Positions 21,190-35,619 are shown, counted from the first letter of the stretch. The stretch: DNA of 64,000 bases from Bullera alba (GCA_001600095.1 BCIX01000001.1:6659198-6723197), one strand, 5' to 3'. Notes: a model not told the origin generated them from the sequence alone. Program-made: numbers and translations.

Positions 21190-24100
21190 TTATATCCGCT
21201 GTTTGATCGCTCTTGTGATTTGACGGGCGTAAATGAGGCAAAAGCCAGTCGCGATAGGCAACGCCGTAACGAGTAGCCAAAAGCCGACGAAGAGGAGGAT
21301 CGGCAGCCAGAAAAGGTACAACATCCTATCACCTATCCAGCATGTCAGCGACATTTTGAATGCAGCTTTGGGGCAGACTCACTCTTGACTTGCTTGACCA
21401 TCTTCCTCGATGGGGAACTACTGTCCTCCCTCCCGTTCCTGCTCTTCCTGCGCTTTCTCTTGACATCGGTCAGCGACGACGACGTGGTGGCACCGCTCTG
21501 AACTACGGCGTTGAATGCCGCTGCGGCCATGGCCTGAGTGAACAACTTGACTTCTTCCGGACTAGTCATCTTCTGCAGTGTCTCCCATGATGGCGCAGGT
21601 ACAGGCAGAGTGACCCATCCGTTCTCGAGGTTGTGAGTCATTTTGTCCGGTAGCAACGATGTGATGGTACGACTCCACATTGAGTCTGGCAAGGGAAGCT
21701 CGACCGTGGCTCGATCTCCACTGCTCCAGGTGCTGGTAGCCTTGCTTGAAGTCGAGGTCATTGTGGAGGTATGCGACTCGTATGGAGGCGGTAGATCGGG
21801 CGGGCTCGAGGTTGGTGATGCCAGTGGGCTCGACTCTGTCGCTGTATTCGTAGAGCCACTCGCCAGAGAGATGCTCCGCGTCGGTGGAAGGGGTATCGTA
21901 GTAGCAAGTTCGCCCGCTGTCGATTCCTTGAGTGAGGCAGTTGGACTGACTCGCCTCTTGCCTCTGGCCTTCTTCGACAGACGACGCGGTCTCGCCGCAG
22001 TAAAGACCCTTTCGATTTCTTCTTCACTGTCGCTCGGGTTGTCGTTGTCGATCTCGCTAGGAGCGTCTCCAAGTATAGGCTTCGTCAATTCGCTGAACCC
22101 GCCATTGTCTTTAGGTTCCGGCTCCTTCTTTGTCGGGTCGGTGGACCAGACAGCGGACAACAGCAGTGCTTCGATCTGAGGGTGTTCGCCTATCTTGGCC
22201 AGATCGAGAGGCATCTCTCCAAACAGCGTTGGCCGGTCGTACGACGCTCCACCTTCTATCAACACACGCGCACACGCCACTTGGCCCATCAGCGAAGCGA
22301 GACCCAGCGCCGTATATCCGTTGACATCCTGCACGTCGAGTTGCGCCCCAATCACGATCAATCGCCTGACCAGTCTGTGGAATCCCATCACCGTGGCAAT
22401 GTGCAGCAGTGTCTGACGAGCTTCGGTCGGGTGGTTCACCATTCCAGATCGTCTCAGAGCTCCTGGCGCGTCTTTGTCTACCGAGGCGAGAAAATTGATC
22501 ACTGTGAGCTGTAAATCGTCTGCAGGATCCGTGTTGTCGACCGCCGCCGAGTTGTTCAGCCCCATGGAGTAGTTTTGGGATGGTCCCGAGCTGAGAGGAC
22601 TCGTACTTGAACGATCGGTCCCAGCGGCGATATGCTGGGCTAGTCGATACGCGGCATTATCCGTCGTTCCAGCGTACTGATCCTTGACTTGGAGAGCCAA
22701 TCGCATGAGATCCGTGTCCATCATGTTGTACTTGAACAAGCAGGGTCCCATCGGCGATCGAGCAACTCCGGTGATGGTCACTTCCACACTGCCGGGAATT
22801 GCCGCTGGGGGAGATTGGCACTGAATGAAAGTCGGGTCGATTCGCTGCACTCTTGCGCTTCGATCGCCAAACATGATGTTGAGGCCGGGAGTAAAGTTGG
22901 CGCCGATGATAGCAACGGTCGTACCGCCAGCCATGGGACCCTCTGCGGGTATGATCGTCGATATCATGGGAGCGTTTGCAGCAGGCTGCGGAGGCGGTAC
23001 TGGCGCCATAGGCTGGGAGAGGAGGCTCATAAAGTCTTGCACTTGGGTCTGCTGATGTGTCTGCTTTGGGGAGATTTGAGCGTTGTACCCGTTTGCAGAC
23101 ATGATATCCTGCTGAGCACTCGTTCCAAAGGTGGGAGCCGTGAGTGGGGTGGACGACACCCCCTCGCAAGCGCTGTAGTCCATAAACTCCTCCTCTTCTG
23201 GCACGGCCACAGACTCTGGCACCACCCCAGATTGACTGTACACCGAAGCGTTGTCCGCCAGGGCACCCGAGTAGCTCGTAAAGCTCGAAGCGGTGTCGTC
23301 GAGTGAGGCGAGGGAAGAGGTATCAAATAGGCCGTGGAAACCGGAGTTGACAGCGTTGGACATTTCGATATCCGCGTCATTGGCGTAAGATCTATAAGGC
23401 GGGGACATGGATCCGTGCTGTTGCTGCTGCTCGAGATTGTACAGAGACGACGCGTTGATCCCGTTCATCAGATCCGTTGGCGATCGTCCGTCGAAAAGCA
23501 TATCGTCCTGACCGAGATTGAGCGCCATCATCATTGGACTGCCGACGCTGCTATTCGAAACAGAGTGGGAGGATGAAGGTGGCAGACTGACTGTCCCATC
23601 GTAAGGCGTGTGCAGGGGCGTGAAACCAAAGTGAGGTCGGCGGAGGGCTCCAGGACTGACGGTACCAGATCCACCACTTCCGTTGAACATTGGGAACTCT
23701 GATGCCCTATTCTGCATTTGCGCCATTACGTCTCCTGGGTTGTTCGGGCTGGTGAAGGAGCCCAGGGAGTGGATCGAAGCGGCGGACATCGATCGGTGAA
23801 ATTGGGGCTCGTTGCTTTGGAACTGCCCATCCATGGGAATCGTTCCGACCAAGGGCGACTGGGAAGGCGGTCTCTCGTACGGCTTTCCAGCCCGTACACT
23901 GGGAGTTTGCCGTTGCAGCACTGCTCCTGCTTCCGACAACGACTGTACGCTCTCGCCTTCCGACGGCGCTGGAGATAGCTGTCTCGAAGAAGCCACGCTA
24001 GCGCGTCCCTTTCTACCTCGTACCGAGGATTGCGACATTCCATCAGCCTTGGGCTTGACCTTTGAGTCGGTCTTGTGATCATCGGTGATCCGGATCGGAT

Positions 24101-25415
24101 TCGTGACAGCTGTAGCGATGATTTCACCAGTATGTGTGCGCAGATTGAAGGTGATTCTGCATGTCAGCCAGGTCTCTCAGCCTTGACTCACCTAAAGCCA
24201 TGCTTCTCGTTGTGGCATTTGCCATAGCATACCACTCTGAAAGGCAGCCAATTGCAACTGCCGTCGACGATGGGTATCTCGGGTGCCGTGTTGAACAAGA
24301 CAATCTCATTTCTCCAGTCCGCTTTATGTGGGTTCCAGGATGGCTCCTCCACCATTTGATCTGTCCTCCCGGCATCGTATTGATCCGAGTTGACGCCGGT
24401 GATGTAGTCCCGGCTAGGTTGTCGATCGGCCTCTGTACTAGGCTCCATCTTAATCTGAGCTTTCTTCTGATTCGATGAGTCCGACCCGGACGTGGCCTCG
24501 TATCCCTTCTTTCTCAGACCAGACTCCTTGCTCTGCCTCCTCTTGGCCTCTCTAGCTCTACACTTTTTGCACGCGTATACCCGCTTGCCGTTGTCACCGA
24601 TGCGGTGGACGGCAGTTTCGAGGAAGAGTACCTTCTCGAGGGGTATTGGCTGAGCCTGCTGTTGCTTCTTTGACGGTAGCTTTGTTGTCGCGCCAGCTTG
24701 TAGGCGGATGGCTTGGAAGGTGCCGATCTTCGCTACACTGGTGGTGAGATTGCCATTGCCGTCGCGGTGCATCATAGTTTGAAGCTGTGGGCTGAGCGTC
24801 GGAGTTGACTTTGTGGCTGGAACGAGTCTGAGGAGATCGAGGATTACACGGATGGCAGTCTCCACCCGCTGCTTGTCGATGAACTGTGGGTCTCCTTGAA
24901 GTAGCAAGCGGTTCATACTGCAGAATTTAGTCCAGCTACCTTAGCTCCTAGACTCACCTGGATGTCTGACCAAGCTCATTTAGGGATGGGTTGATCACTG
25001 GTATGTCGGAGGACAATTCAATCTGTCGTTTGGGGTGTTCAGATCGAGTACCCGCATGGGATGAGCTGACTGTGCTCAGCGGACGGCGTGAGTCTGCCTG
25101 CTGCAAGAGGGAGAGAGTGGTGAGGGATTGTGGATTGACGCTGCGTATAGGCGAAGTGCGCTGTGACTCGGGTTTGACTTGAGGATTGTGAAAGCTGGAA
25201 GGTGTCAACGATGCACTATACCGCTATGCAACTCACTTATTCTGATAACCATTCAGGTTCATCCCAGACATCCTATTCTCATCCCCCTTGCCTTGTTCGT
25301 ATCTCATAATATTCGGTTTCTGATCCCCGCTCGCTTCAGGCGACGACGAGTCCGTGGTGGACATGTTGGAGTATGGCGACGAGGCCGAAGCCGACGACCC
25401 ATCGAGCGAGAACAT
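21190..25415 (-). CDS. Mga2/Spt23-like membrane-anchored transcription factor (IPT domain, ankyrin repeats, C-terminal span)
   Basis: Five exons (25415-25237, 25194-24958, 24917-24192, 24156-21383, 21332-21190) encode 1352 aa. In order: a disordered Ser-rich N-terminus; the fungal Mga2/Spt23 basic region (KRVYACKKCRAREAKRRQ, then VCYGKCHNEKHGFRITFNLR); a long Ser/Gln-rich stretch; an IPT/TIG fold (GPMAGGTTVAIIGANF); ankyrin repeats (RQTLLHIATVMGFHRLVRRL, NGYTALGLASLMGQ); and one C-terminal span (MLYLFWLPILLFVGFWLL). In yeast these factors sit in the ER membrane and are released by Rsp5-dependent proteasomal processing to control OLE1 and membrane fluidity. Intron 3 is only 35 nt. Confidence 0.92.
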
Positions 25416-26925
25416 GTCGATCGCGGTGCCGATGGCGAGTCACTGGGCTACGAAGGTGGCCACGAGGCTATTGCGCTAGGAACGATGATGGTAGATCCGT
25501 GATGTAATGTCTATCGCCGCATGATCCAGACGGTGCTCGTGGTCCTTTGGTCTTGATTGTCCCCGAGGCAGGCTTCGTAATTGATTGTACCTCGTTGCAG
25601 CGTGATGATGTCGTGTCGGGTACGTGTCGTATAGCGTGAAAGTGATGACAGATTCCGACCCAACTAGAATACCGAAGGACTTTGTAGCCAGCTCCTCGCC
25701 GACGGAGAGCACAAAGAGAGTCAAGAGGGGACGTCTATGCACAGTGTAAGGTTCCAAGGGCGGGATGACCGATATCCAAAGCGTCCAGACCGACAACCGG
25801 GATCCGAGCTAGTGGTGTCCAATACGATCCGAGTTGAAGGTCAGATTGACGGCCGGCTAACGCGTTGTATGCCGGTCGTGGCGGTGGTATGTCGTGAGAT
25901 GAGCTCGACTAACCAAGTGTGACGCGGTCTAGTCTCGAGCACAATGTCGTCGAGACAAGATGGTCGACGCGGATGGACGATGCGACACAGTAGTAGTGAG
26001 CGCTTCTACTTAGGCCGATTGATCATGCGCCACAAAGTACGACTCATGCTGCCGCGCAGGTGGCCAGGCCTGGCTGCAGCTGCTGGCAGAGGAGAGGGTC
26101 GAAAAAGTTTAATTCCGCCAGCTTCCCGCTTTGACCACCACGTTCCACCGGAAAGCAGATTGCCAAGGGACGTGAGTAACCCTTGCATGTTGCCAGAGTC
26201 TAGATAATGATAGCGCCTGATCTCGCCTGATAGCGCAGTAGATTCCCACGAGCAAAGGGCGTTGCAAGGGCACAGAGGCCAGCAGGGGAGGAGAAGAGAG
26301 GAGAGCAGAGGCCAGAGAGCCTCAGAGAGCAACCTCAGGTCCACAACGAGAGGCACAAAGTCAGGCTGTCGACACATGTTCACACGCGGCACGCCGGCAC
26401 CAGAGGCGCCTGCACGTCCTGCTCCGTCAGGCTCCGTCCTATGCAGCCTGTCCAGGCCTGTCCCATCCCAGCCTCGAACCTAAAGATCGAATATCAAATC
26501 AGTGTACGAATGCAGCAGGAACCAGTAGACGTCGAGGCAGCTATCTACCGACCAACGCAGGTAGTAGTATGTAGCTGTCATCCTCTCCCGGGAGTCCTAT
26601 GTAGTCCGAACCCAGAACCGATCACCATGCACCTCACCTGAAACATCTCATCCCGGCGCCTAGATACCTCTTTGGGCTCGCACTGCATGAGACTAGATGA
26701 GACTGTTTGTGTTTGTGCTTGTCGGTGCTATCGATATTAATACAACTCTGATATGACTATTTACATCCGATACATGGGACGGGCTTATCCAGGCTTATCC
26801 TGTTCTTCTTCAACACGCTCGTGCTGAGCTGTTGTTCTCAAGCTCTCCGTTCTCCGCAATGCCCGTTACTCTCCGTTCGCTGGTTCCCAATGCTCCCCTC
26901 TATGCGTCTATCGGCCTCGACCGTT
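25416..26925. other. Intergenic region (1.5 kb)
   Basis: Upstream of the Mga2/Spt23-like gene and downstream of the carrier gene. No convincing ORF. A purine-rich patch (about 26275-26330, AGGGGAGGAGAAGAGAGGAGAG) and an AT-rich patch (about 26725-26770) stand out. It probably contains a long 5' leader for the transcription factor. Confidence 0.4.
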
Positions 26926-28543
26926 CTAAACAACCTTGTCTTCTTCCCTTTCCTCCAGGTGCTCCCACTTTGCCAGAAGATCCTTGACCGTCTCGAAAGT
27001 GTAGAACGACACGGCTATAGACGGCGTGACCTTGATAATGTTCGGTACAAGTCCCCGACTAAAAGGGTCAGGATAGCACTAGACCGTTTGTTACTCACTA
27101 CATGCCCTTCCAGAATCCCTCCTCCACGATTATCCGCTTCATGGCGTCTAGGGCGCCTGAATACTGTGGTCCCGTTCTTGATAGCCCGGCCACTTGTAGT
27201 TTCCGCCTCAATACGTCGAACGGATGGGTGAACAAGAGTGCTGTACCGCCAGCAAAGGCTCCACAGAGGAGTTTCTTCACTGCAAGATCGGCCTCGGACA
27301 CGGATGGATCGTGGATAAGGTCGGAGGGGAGGACGTATGATTTCACTTCGCTTGATTAGTTGCGTCTCTTGCCCGGTGTGAATCGACTCACTGCTCTCGT
27401 AGAGGTAGAAGTTGAGCGAGACTGAGTCGTAGATAAGCCATCAAATCACCTTGATTCATCTTCGTGCTCACCATATGGTGCGACTCCGACCGCTGTTGCC
27501 CAACATCCTCGACTGAAATAGGTCAGCGATATCCAGCGTTTGCTCGCCGAGTCACTCACTATAATCCCCTGATACCGCCTTCCGTTGCATAGACCTTCTT
27601 GGTCATGCCAATGATGCCCAACTTTGCATCTTCTGCGGTGAATGCCGCTGTCGTTGATGTTGACGCGCCCATGGCCACATTGGCGGTTGCTATCGATAAC
27701 CTTGCACGGACCAGGTCGAGGGGATATGTTGCACCTGATCCAGCATCAACTCTTGCGACCCCACAATCGCAGCGACGATATCAACTCACTGACGGCGACA
27801 ATACCTGCACCTGCACCAGCAGCTAAACGCAGAGGTGTGGATAGCGACTCTTCCCCCGACCAACTGCGCAATAAGCTCTTGAAACCGCCATAAGACTGAG
27901 CAGATTAGTGATCTTTCCACAACTGAGATCCTGAGACAGCTCACAGTGAATTGTAACGCCGAGTAGGGTAAAATCTTTGCTGTATCAGCTCCGAGCTTGA
28001 GTCACATCTTGTCGACTCACCCTGACCACATTTATCCCATTCCCCTTCATGAAACCCCTCATTCCCTCTTCCTTCCACATGCGCCCCAAGCTCGACCATA
28101 CGCCGCCATATGCCTGTCCTGGTATTGACTTTTGCGATGACACCGCCTGTACTTGTCTGCCAAGATTAGTAGAGGTATTGAAAGTAAGGACTCACAATAT
28201 GATTTTCAGTCTCTCTAACGGTGACACTACCGTTCTACTAGCTGCGCCGGCGAGACCGCCTGGGACATGCATAAGTACATTGCATTCAGATTAGAGCTCG
28301 CAACTCACCTGCGATGAAAGTGTTGACCACGACCTGATTGTCCATGATGAAATCCTTGAATCTATCGCCAAACGTCAAATGCTCCCCAGTGAGATCCTGC
28401 TGGTCGTCCGAGATGGTCGAAACTATCTGTCCCGACGCCGTAGCCGAGGTCACGTTGGGACGAATCTGGGGCTGCGACGATGATTCTGCTGAGCTAGATG
28501 TCGACGTTGATACTGTTCCGGAAGAAAGAGGGTGCGAGGGCAT
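26926..28543 (-). CDS. Mitochondrial carrier (SLC25), Ypr011c-like
   Basis: Ten exons with introns mostly of 36-60 nt. The three carrier repeats show their signatures: SPLERLKIILQVQ in repeat 1, YPLDLVRARL in repeat 2 and HPFDVLRRKLQ in repeat 3, each with a matching GxxGF/Y(M/W)KG motif. NGINVVRILPYSALQF and VAPYVSLNFYLYE most resemble the Ypr011c subgroup, reported in yeast to carry adenosine 5'-phosphosulfate and PAPS. The CoA carrier group is close, so the substrate remains a guess. The N-terminus is Ser/Thr-rich. At exon 9 the acceptor giving a continuous frame is GCGAAG. Confidence 0.88.
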
Positions 28544-29222
28544 GAAGCGGGTTCGGTCTCGGAAATGCGGTTGGGGACGAATTTGTTTGAAGCGGATGAA
28601 GTGAAGTCGGGAGATGTGACGAAGGGTGAATTGTCCTGGTGATACATCGGACAGCGATGGCGAGTGTTACGAGTACTCCGTGCGTGCTATGTGAACGACA
28701 TGTCGAATGGGCAATGTGAGTGGTGAGAGATAATTGTTGATTGTCTGAAGTCGTTCTGGGCCAACTTGCCCCGCCAAATCGCAATCGTCGGGGCCACTCG
28801 GACCGATCTGGGGACTATCAACCCGATAGATCCGATAACGAGGCCCGAGCTTTCAGATGACGCTGAGTGTCTCTCATGCATGCGACGGTAGTAATGTGGG
28901 CCTGAGATACTCGAGACGCATGGACTGCAGCATGAGGCGTGCAGAGCGACCACTGCTGCCATGCGTTTGTGAGATGACTGGCGTCTTGCAAGCACCTGCC
29001 GCGATCAAGCTCTCCCGGAGAAGTCCGCTACGTCACCGTCTTTGTGCAGCTGCTGTTTCATGTTCGATCGTACGTGTCTGCGCTCTGAGGTTGGCGTCCA
29101 AATGGCCTACAATCTGACCTTTGACCACAATTATCATCAACGTTGCGTGAAACAGCTTCGCACCGCTAAGCACTTTTCAGAATCGCCTCACTCCCAGTTG
29201 GCCTCAGCTTTCTCAATCCATC
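28544..29222. promoter_or_regulatory. Divergent intergenic region, carrier gene / small membrane protein gene
   Basis: 679 bp between two divergent starts. No other gene seen; the open frames here are overlapping shadows. Confidence 0.4.
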
Positions 29223-29653
29223 ATGCCCGCGTCCGATCGTCAACCTCTTTTACCCTCACACGTGAATTACTCTCAATCCCACCGGCTATCCACGCCCAAA
29301 ATCTCATTTCCCTCATCTTCGACCTCCGCTCTCGGCCCTCACGACGATGACTCGACCGTGGTCGGTTCAGAATCGGCAGAAAGCTCCAGCCAGGTCAAAT
29401 ACCGAATAACGGGCGGCAGCGGCGCGGGAAGAGGTCATGATATGGGCAAGAGGGGTGAATTGCCAAAACTCTCCCGAGAGTGCTTATGGAGGTGAGTTCT
29501 ATGAGTTATGTGGAGGGATTATGGCTGATCAAGGGAGACAGCGAGATCAAGTGTTATGGGAGTTATATCCTACCAACCTTTTTCGTGTTTGGATTCCTGG
29601 TCGTCGCCGCTAGCTTGATAGGCGTTGGGTGGAAGAAAGGATGGTTCAAATAG
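29223..29653 (+). CDS. Small single-pass membrane protein of unknown function
   Basis: Two exons (29223-29491, 29542-29653; 50-nt intron) encode 126 aa. The N-terminal 85 residues are polar and Ser-rich, with a Gly/Arg patch (GGSGAGRGHDMGKRG). One hydrophobic span follows (YILPTFFVFGFLVVAASLIGVGW), then a basic end KKGWFK, suggesting a tail-anchored or type II-like protein. I recognise no family. Confidence 0.7.
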
Positions 29654-29832
29654 CCGATGGCCGACGCTCAAAAGGACCTGCATCTACTCTGTTGTACACC
29701 ATTGTGTAGCTTATGACAAGGTCCATTGTAGGATCTATGTATAAACTTGTATTATGGATACTACCGGACCGGAGTTCATCAAGATACCGCAGGATACCGC
29801 CTGCTTTTGGCCTTTTGGAATTACACCTTCGC

Positions 29833-31246
29833 TCATTGAGACGCCAGGTTCTCGTATAGCACCTTCTCATACTGGACGTAGGTTTCGTACCATCGATCCG
29901 GGGACGGTGCTAAAAGCTGAGTCCCACAAATACCCTCCTCGTCAGCGATGGTCTCAAACCTTAGACTCACAGCTACTCCAGTGACTGGATCGATCCAGAA
30001 CTGCGTCTTCGCCGCTCCAGACCAGCATCCACTCCCAGCCTTTCTCCTTCCTGTCCAATCTTCGAGGTTGAGCAGGAAGCCAACTGAGTGGTTCAAGTTG
30101 TGCTTTGTGGCTGGAGGATCAAAGTATTTTGGCTTGGAAACCATCTCCATGATCTTTTCCGTTCCGTCGAGCCCTGCGCCGACCGACACCGACGGCTTGA
30201 ACAGCTCAGCATAGGACTCAGGCGAGATGAGCGGCTTCGAAGGTCCATTTGTGCCCCTGTACTCTTTGTTCTTGGGGTCACACTGGAGAACAGCGCGGAG
30301 GAAAGTAAGGTAATCCCGTTGAGTACCGAACAAGCCCGCGCCTCCCAGATGCAGCTTTGGCACGCCGCTTTCGGGTCGACCCATGCCAAAGCCGCCCGGA
30401 GTGGCAACGACTTTGCCAGACCCATCCCTGTAGCACACGGCCATTTTGTTCGATTTGATCTTGTCGGTCGGGTAGAATGTCATCGAAGTGATTCCACATG
30501 GTTTGAAGATGTAGGTCTGGAAGTACTCCTCGAGACTGAGGTCGGAGATTCGTTCCACCAGAACGCCGGCCCAGTCTATGGAATGACTATATGTCCATGA
30601 TGTACCAGGTTCGTAGATCAGCGGGGTTTCAAGCACCTCTGGGCCGACAGTGGGGTCGAACAGGGTTGGGTGCTTTGTCTTTTCTGCCCATTTCGTGGTC
30701 AGGGGTGAGGAGTGAGTGTAAACAAAGCCTACAAAGTCAGCGAGCTCTCACAAGCCGAACACCCACCAGCAGTATGAGACAGCAGCATCCTCAAGGTGAT
30801 CTTCTTCTGAGCGGGTTCCAGAACTGGCTCCTCGTTGCAGCTTTTGAGGATAGGCAACTTGCCCAGTTCCGGCAAGTATTTCTCGATATCTTCAACGCTG
30901 TCCAGGTCCACTTTCCCTTGCTCGACGAGTTGCATGGCAGCCACCTATACTTAGCTCCGGCCATGTAGTACGGACCTACCGCTGTGACAAACTTGGTCTG
31001 CGAGAACATCTCGGTGTCTAACAATCAGCGTATGTCGAGCTTCGACGACCTACTTGTCTCCATATTGACTTGTCCCTTGGACGGCTCGCCAAACACCATG
31101 TCACCCTCTGCCTCGTAGTACAGCTGCTCCTTGGCGTTGGTCGCTCCGAAGAACACCGCTGGAATGGAATCGTCGACAGCGCTCTCGTGGAGGAACTTGT
31201 CGATAGCGGCTTTCCCGCCGGATCGGAGGACTGGAACTGAGCTCAT
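29833..31246 (-). CDS. Beta-lactamase-fold serine hydrolase (class C/esterase-like)
   Basis: Five exons (31246-31054, 31017-30980, 30944-30767, 30728-29971, 29916-29833) encode 416 aa. The penicillin-binding/beta-lactamase marks are present: catalytic SxxK as SQTK in MFSQTKFVTA, LRMLLSHTAGG, the YxN-like tyrosine motif YSHSIDWAGVLVERIS, and HLGGAGLFGTQRDYLTF. Fungal members are usually esterases or lipases such as the lovD/EstB type rather than antibiotic-resistance enzymes. No signal peptide is seen. Introns of 35, 36 and 38 nt are among the shortest here. It ends close to the small membrane protein gene. Confidence 0.9.
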
Positions 31247-31646
31247 GGTGAATTTCGATGAAGCACGAGTACTGTAAGAAGATGAAGTTGGCAAGCCAGT
31301 TCGCTTTCATCGCATCTGCTCCAAGCTTCTCGGAGTATACCACCATCGTGGGTCGCCCTGGGTCGCCATCCCGGCACCGGTGTATGCCGGTGAACCGGAT
31401 CTCCACGGCCGTAGCATCAGCGCGTGGAAACTCCTAGCCAACCTCGGTTCCGCCGGAAGTTGAATGCGGAGCACCACGCGCTTTCGTAGACATCCGGCAA
31501 GACGGCTCTGAGCTTGCTCTGAGCTTGCTCTGAGCCTCTGACAAGTTCAAGACAAGTTCCAAGTTGAGCTCGTCTTGTATCAATCACACAACCATCACAC
31601 TGGAGGGAAGTCTTCTCAGATCAGAAGAAAGTCGAGGTGTGATGGA
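31247..31646. promoter_or_regulatory. Divergent intergenic region with an 11-bp tandem repeat
   Basis: 400 bp between the hydrolase and OPA3-like starts. Three tandem copies of GCTCTGAGCYT lie at 31505-31537, followed by paired CAAGTTC motifs. These could be regulatory or simple slippage repeats. Confidence 0.5.
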
Positions 31647-32497
31647 ATGGCGTCGGTCAAGATCTTCAGCTTGGCAGTCAAGGTGTGTACCAAGGTCGAG
31701 AAGTGGGTTGACTGAAATAGAATAGACTCTCGCCAAACCAATAGCCAACACGATAAAAGCGCAAGCTACACAGTGGGTCTCGCGGAAGCGACGTGGGCTG
31801 ATCACAGTGTAGACATGAGACGTTCAAGAATATCTGCATAGGCCTCGCTCAGGTGAGCACTATGACAAGAGTGTTATGACAGGAGGCTCACTGCTGCAGC
31901 GTATGCACCGGACAGAAGCACGCATGCGCATGGGTCTCTTGAACGAGGATGCGAAGAATGTCAAGCCGCTGAACGACACGAGGCGAGTCTATAGCCTGCT
32001 GAATGAGATTTACGACTAACAGTCTATAGGGCTGTCCAGAATGGCGCAACAACATTAGCCGAGACGTTTCTGTTTCTAGTCGGCGCAGGTCTGGTGCTTG
32101 GAGAGTCTTATCGGTCCTCGCGGAAGGAGAGCAAACGGCGGGACGATGTAGCTGAACGGCTAGAAAGCCTCGAGGCGGAAATAGGAAGCGTCAAAGAGCT
32201 GCTGGAGGGTAACGGTGCTTTCCAACGTAGCCTGACGGAAATGAGGGAACAGTGAGTTTGCTGTCCATGTGGCATTGGCTAAACAGCAGTAATACAAATC
32301 TACAGAGGGTCTTGGAGACTGTAGTACACAATGGGTTGAAAGCGGGTTGGCTGTCATTAGGCCATGGGGAGGACGACATCAGCCGGATACTGCCCCTGGT
32401 GCAGCCACTGCCGCCTTCTACGGCAACGGAGGAGTTGGTGCTGGCAGCAGGAGCTGCAGAAGGACACTTTGAGGTATCAGAAGGATCATACGAATAG
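31647..32497 (+). CDS. OPA3-like mitochondrial protein
   Basis: Six exons (31647-31682, 31726-31772, 31813-31852, 31900-31982, 32030-32251, 32287-32497) encode 212 aa. The N-terminal MASVKIFSLAVKTLAKPIANTIKAQA, the middle HETFKNICIGLAQRMHRTEARMRM, and the hydrophobic segment GATTLAETFLFLVGAGLVLGESYR with a following coiled coil match the OPA3 family of mitochondrial membrane proteins. The intron after 31982 has a GC donor (AG|GCGAGT...CTATAG). With it the frame is continuous, and no GT donor works there. Confidence 0.85.
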
Positions 32498-33649
32498 CAT
32501 TTAGCGACGGGTCTCGGCACACGCATTATAAGGAACCACTACATCAGGCTACCACGTCCACAGCCTACAGCGGACATGGTCCTCCTCCATAATCTTAGTT
32601 CGTGTACACGAAGTGCAGGACCGTGAGGCCGTGTGGTGCAGACGTACGGGTTACACTTTGCAGGCTGTCTAAAATAGCCCGTGGGCCGGTGACAGGAATC
32701 TTCAATGACGATGTGTAGATGTCAGATGAGAGGATGTGATCATTGTGATGTTAGAAGAGTAGATGGCATGATTGGCATCCGCTTGAGTTCGCTTGCCAAA
32801 TGCCACAAAATATCCTCGGGACCGTGTCCTACCGTGTCCCGGGCTGTTCTCGTCACTCTGCTGTCACCGGACGCCACCACGCCCCTCGCCGCAGTTACCC
32901 AAGCGGATCAAGAGAGTCAATCGCTCCGGAATGTATCCTGAAGCGGCGGCCTTTGGTGACTGACCTCGACGCTGGGTCGTGAGGAAAAAAGTGCCACACT
33001 GAGAAAACACCGAACGCGGACGGCCTGGGTGAGGGGGTTGATCGTATTTTGCTTCCCTTTGCTTGCCGCGTGGCCCCTGGCTGCCCCTGCTCGAGGCCTG
33101 GGTGGGCCATAGTGTCTGTCTATGCTGACAGCGAGAGCTTTGCCTGCATACAATCCTGCTTACAGCCGACCAAAGCTCAATCTGCCTTGGGAACGTCTAT
33201 CTCTCGAGAACGAGTTGTGTCAGAACCGATTCTTTCGACTTGACTCGCGTCGATCCATCGATTCCAGCGACACGTACTCTTCGTTTACTTCCCGACCGAT
33301 TCAGGAAAACAGTCCCTCGACCGCCACCCCGGTGCGATCCGCAAAACCAACCACCTTCAGATCGACGACTACTCTTCTCTACCCAGCTTTTCATCCTACG
33401 CCTTGATCGTGGTCATACATTCAGGCAGAACCGCCAGCGCGTATACATACCTCGCAACTTCCTGTGAGTGTCACGCTGCAGTGCTCGAGCACCGAGACGA
33501 CGTCATGTTCGAACATCCGTTGTGGGCGAATGCTAAATGTCTTGCCTTCATTCGCTTCCTCATTCGCCGGTATCAACGATTTTACCCCGCGTCAATCAAT
33601 ATAGAAGCCACAGAGCCTTCTCTTCTAGAACCCAAGTCACACACACATC
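32498..33649. other. Intergenic region upstream of HOG1 (1.15 kb)
   Basis: Contains the OPA3-like 3' flank and the HOG1 promoter/leader. One 94-codon plus-strand frame (33122-33406) is listed separately as a weak candidate. Nothing else is supportable. Confidence 0.4.
33122..33406 (+). CDS. Possible small protein or upstream ORF in the HOG1 leader
   Basis: A 94-codon ATG-to-stop frame about 245 bp upstream of the HOG1 start. Its composition is plausible (start MLTARALPAYNPAYSRPKLN, then Ser/Thr/Pro-rich), and its length exceeds other non-genic frames nearby. No family match and no intron. It could be a small gene, an upstream ORF that tunes HOG1 translation, or chance. Confidence 0.3.
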   Translation: MLTARALPAYNPAYSRPKLNLPWERLSLENELCQNRFFRLDSRRSIDSSDTYSSFTSRPIQENSPSTATPVRSAKPTTFRSTTTLLYPAFHPTP

Positions 33650-35168
<1,519 letters not shown>

Positions 35169-35619
35169 CGAGTTGGTGTTGCTTGAGAGGGGGGAAAGGA
35201 CGAGGAATCACTTTCAATGCCCACCCCCATTTGCTTTCCTCGCCGCGTTTCGGTTTCCGTTTCTCTTTGGGTACATTAGATGTTACCGCTTCAGTCCTTG
35301 TTCAAACTGTCATGGCCATTGGCAACACTCCGTCTCTTGTTCATTGATCCCCTTTCCCTCTACAGCAAGCATTCCGCCCATGGACACGGCGGCCAGTACT
35401 ATACAGTTATACATACACAGGAACCGTGATGAAACAAGTGAAATGAAGCGGGCCGTGGGCCACTGGACTGCTTCTGGATGTGTGACAGGCATGACTGGGG
35501 CGTATCGTATGCATGAGGGGAGATAAGATTACAACAGGCCAAATCGAGCCAAGTGCTAGGTCTCTCGAGCGTGACCGTGACAGGCGGTGGCGCGAGGCAC
35601 GGCGCTAGTCAGATTAAGT
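35169..35619. other. Convergent 3' intergenic region, HOG1 / MSF1
   Basis: 451 bp between the two stop codons. It should hold both 3' UTRs and terminators. No gene seen. Confidence 0.4.

Noticed and set aside
29833..31246. Reading the beta-lactamase-fold gene as an antibiotic-resistance gene
   Set aside because: It is multi-exon, lacks a signal peptide and resembles fungal esterase-type members, so resistance is not implied.
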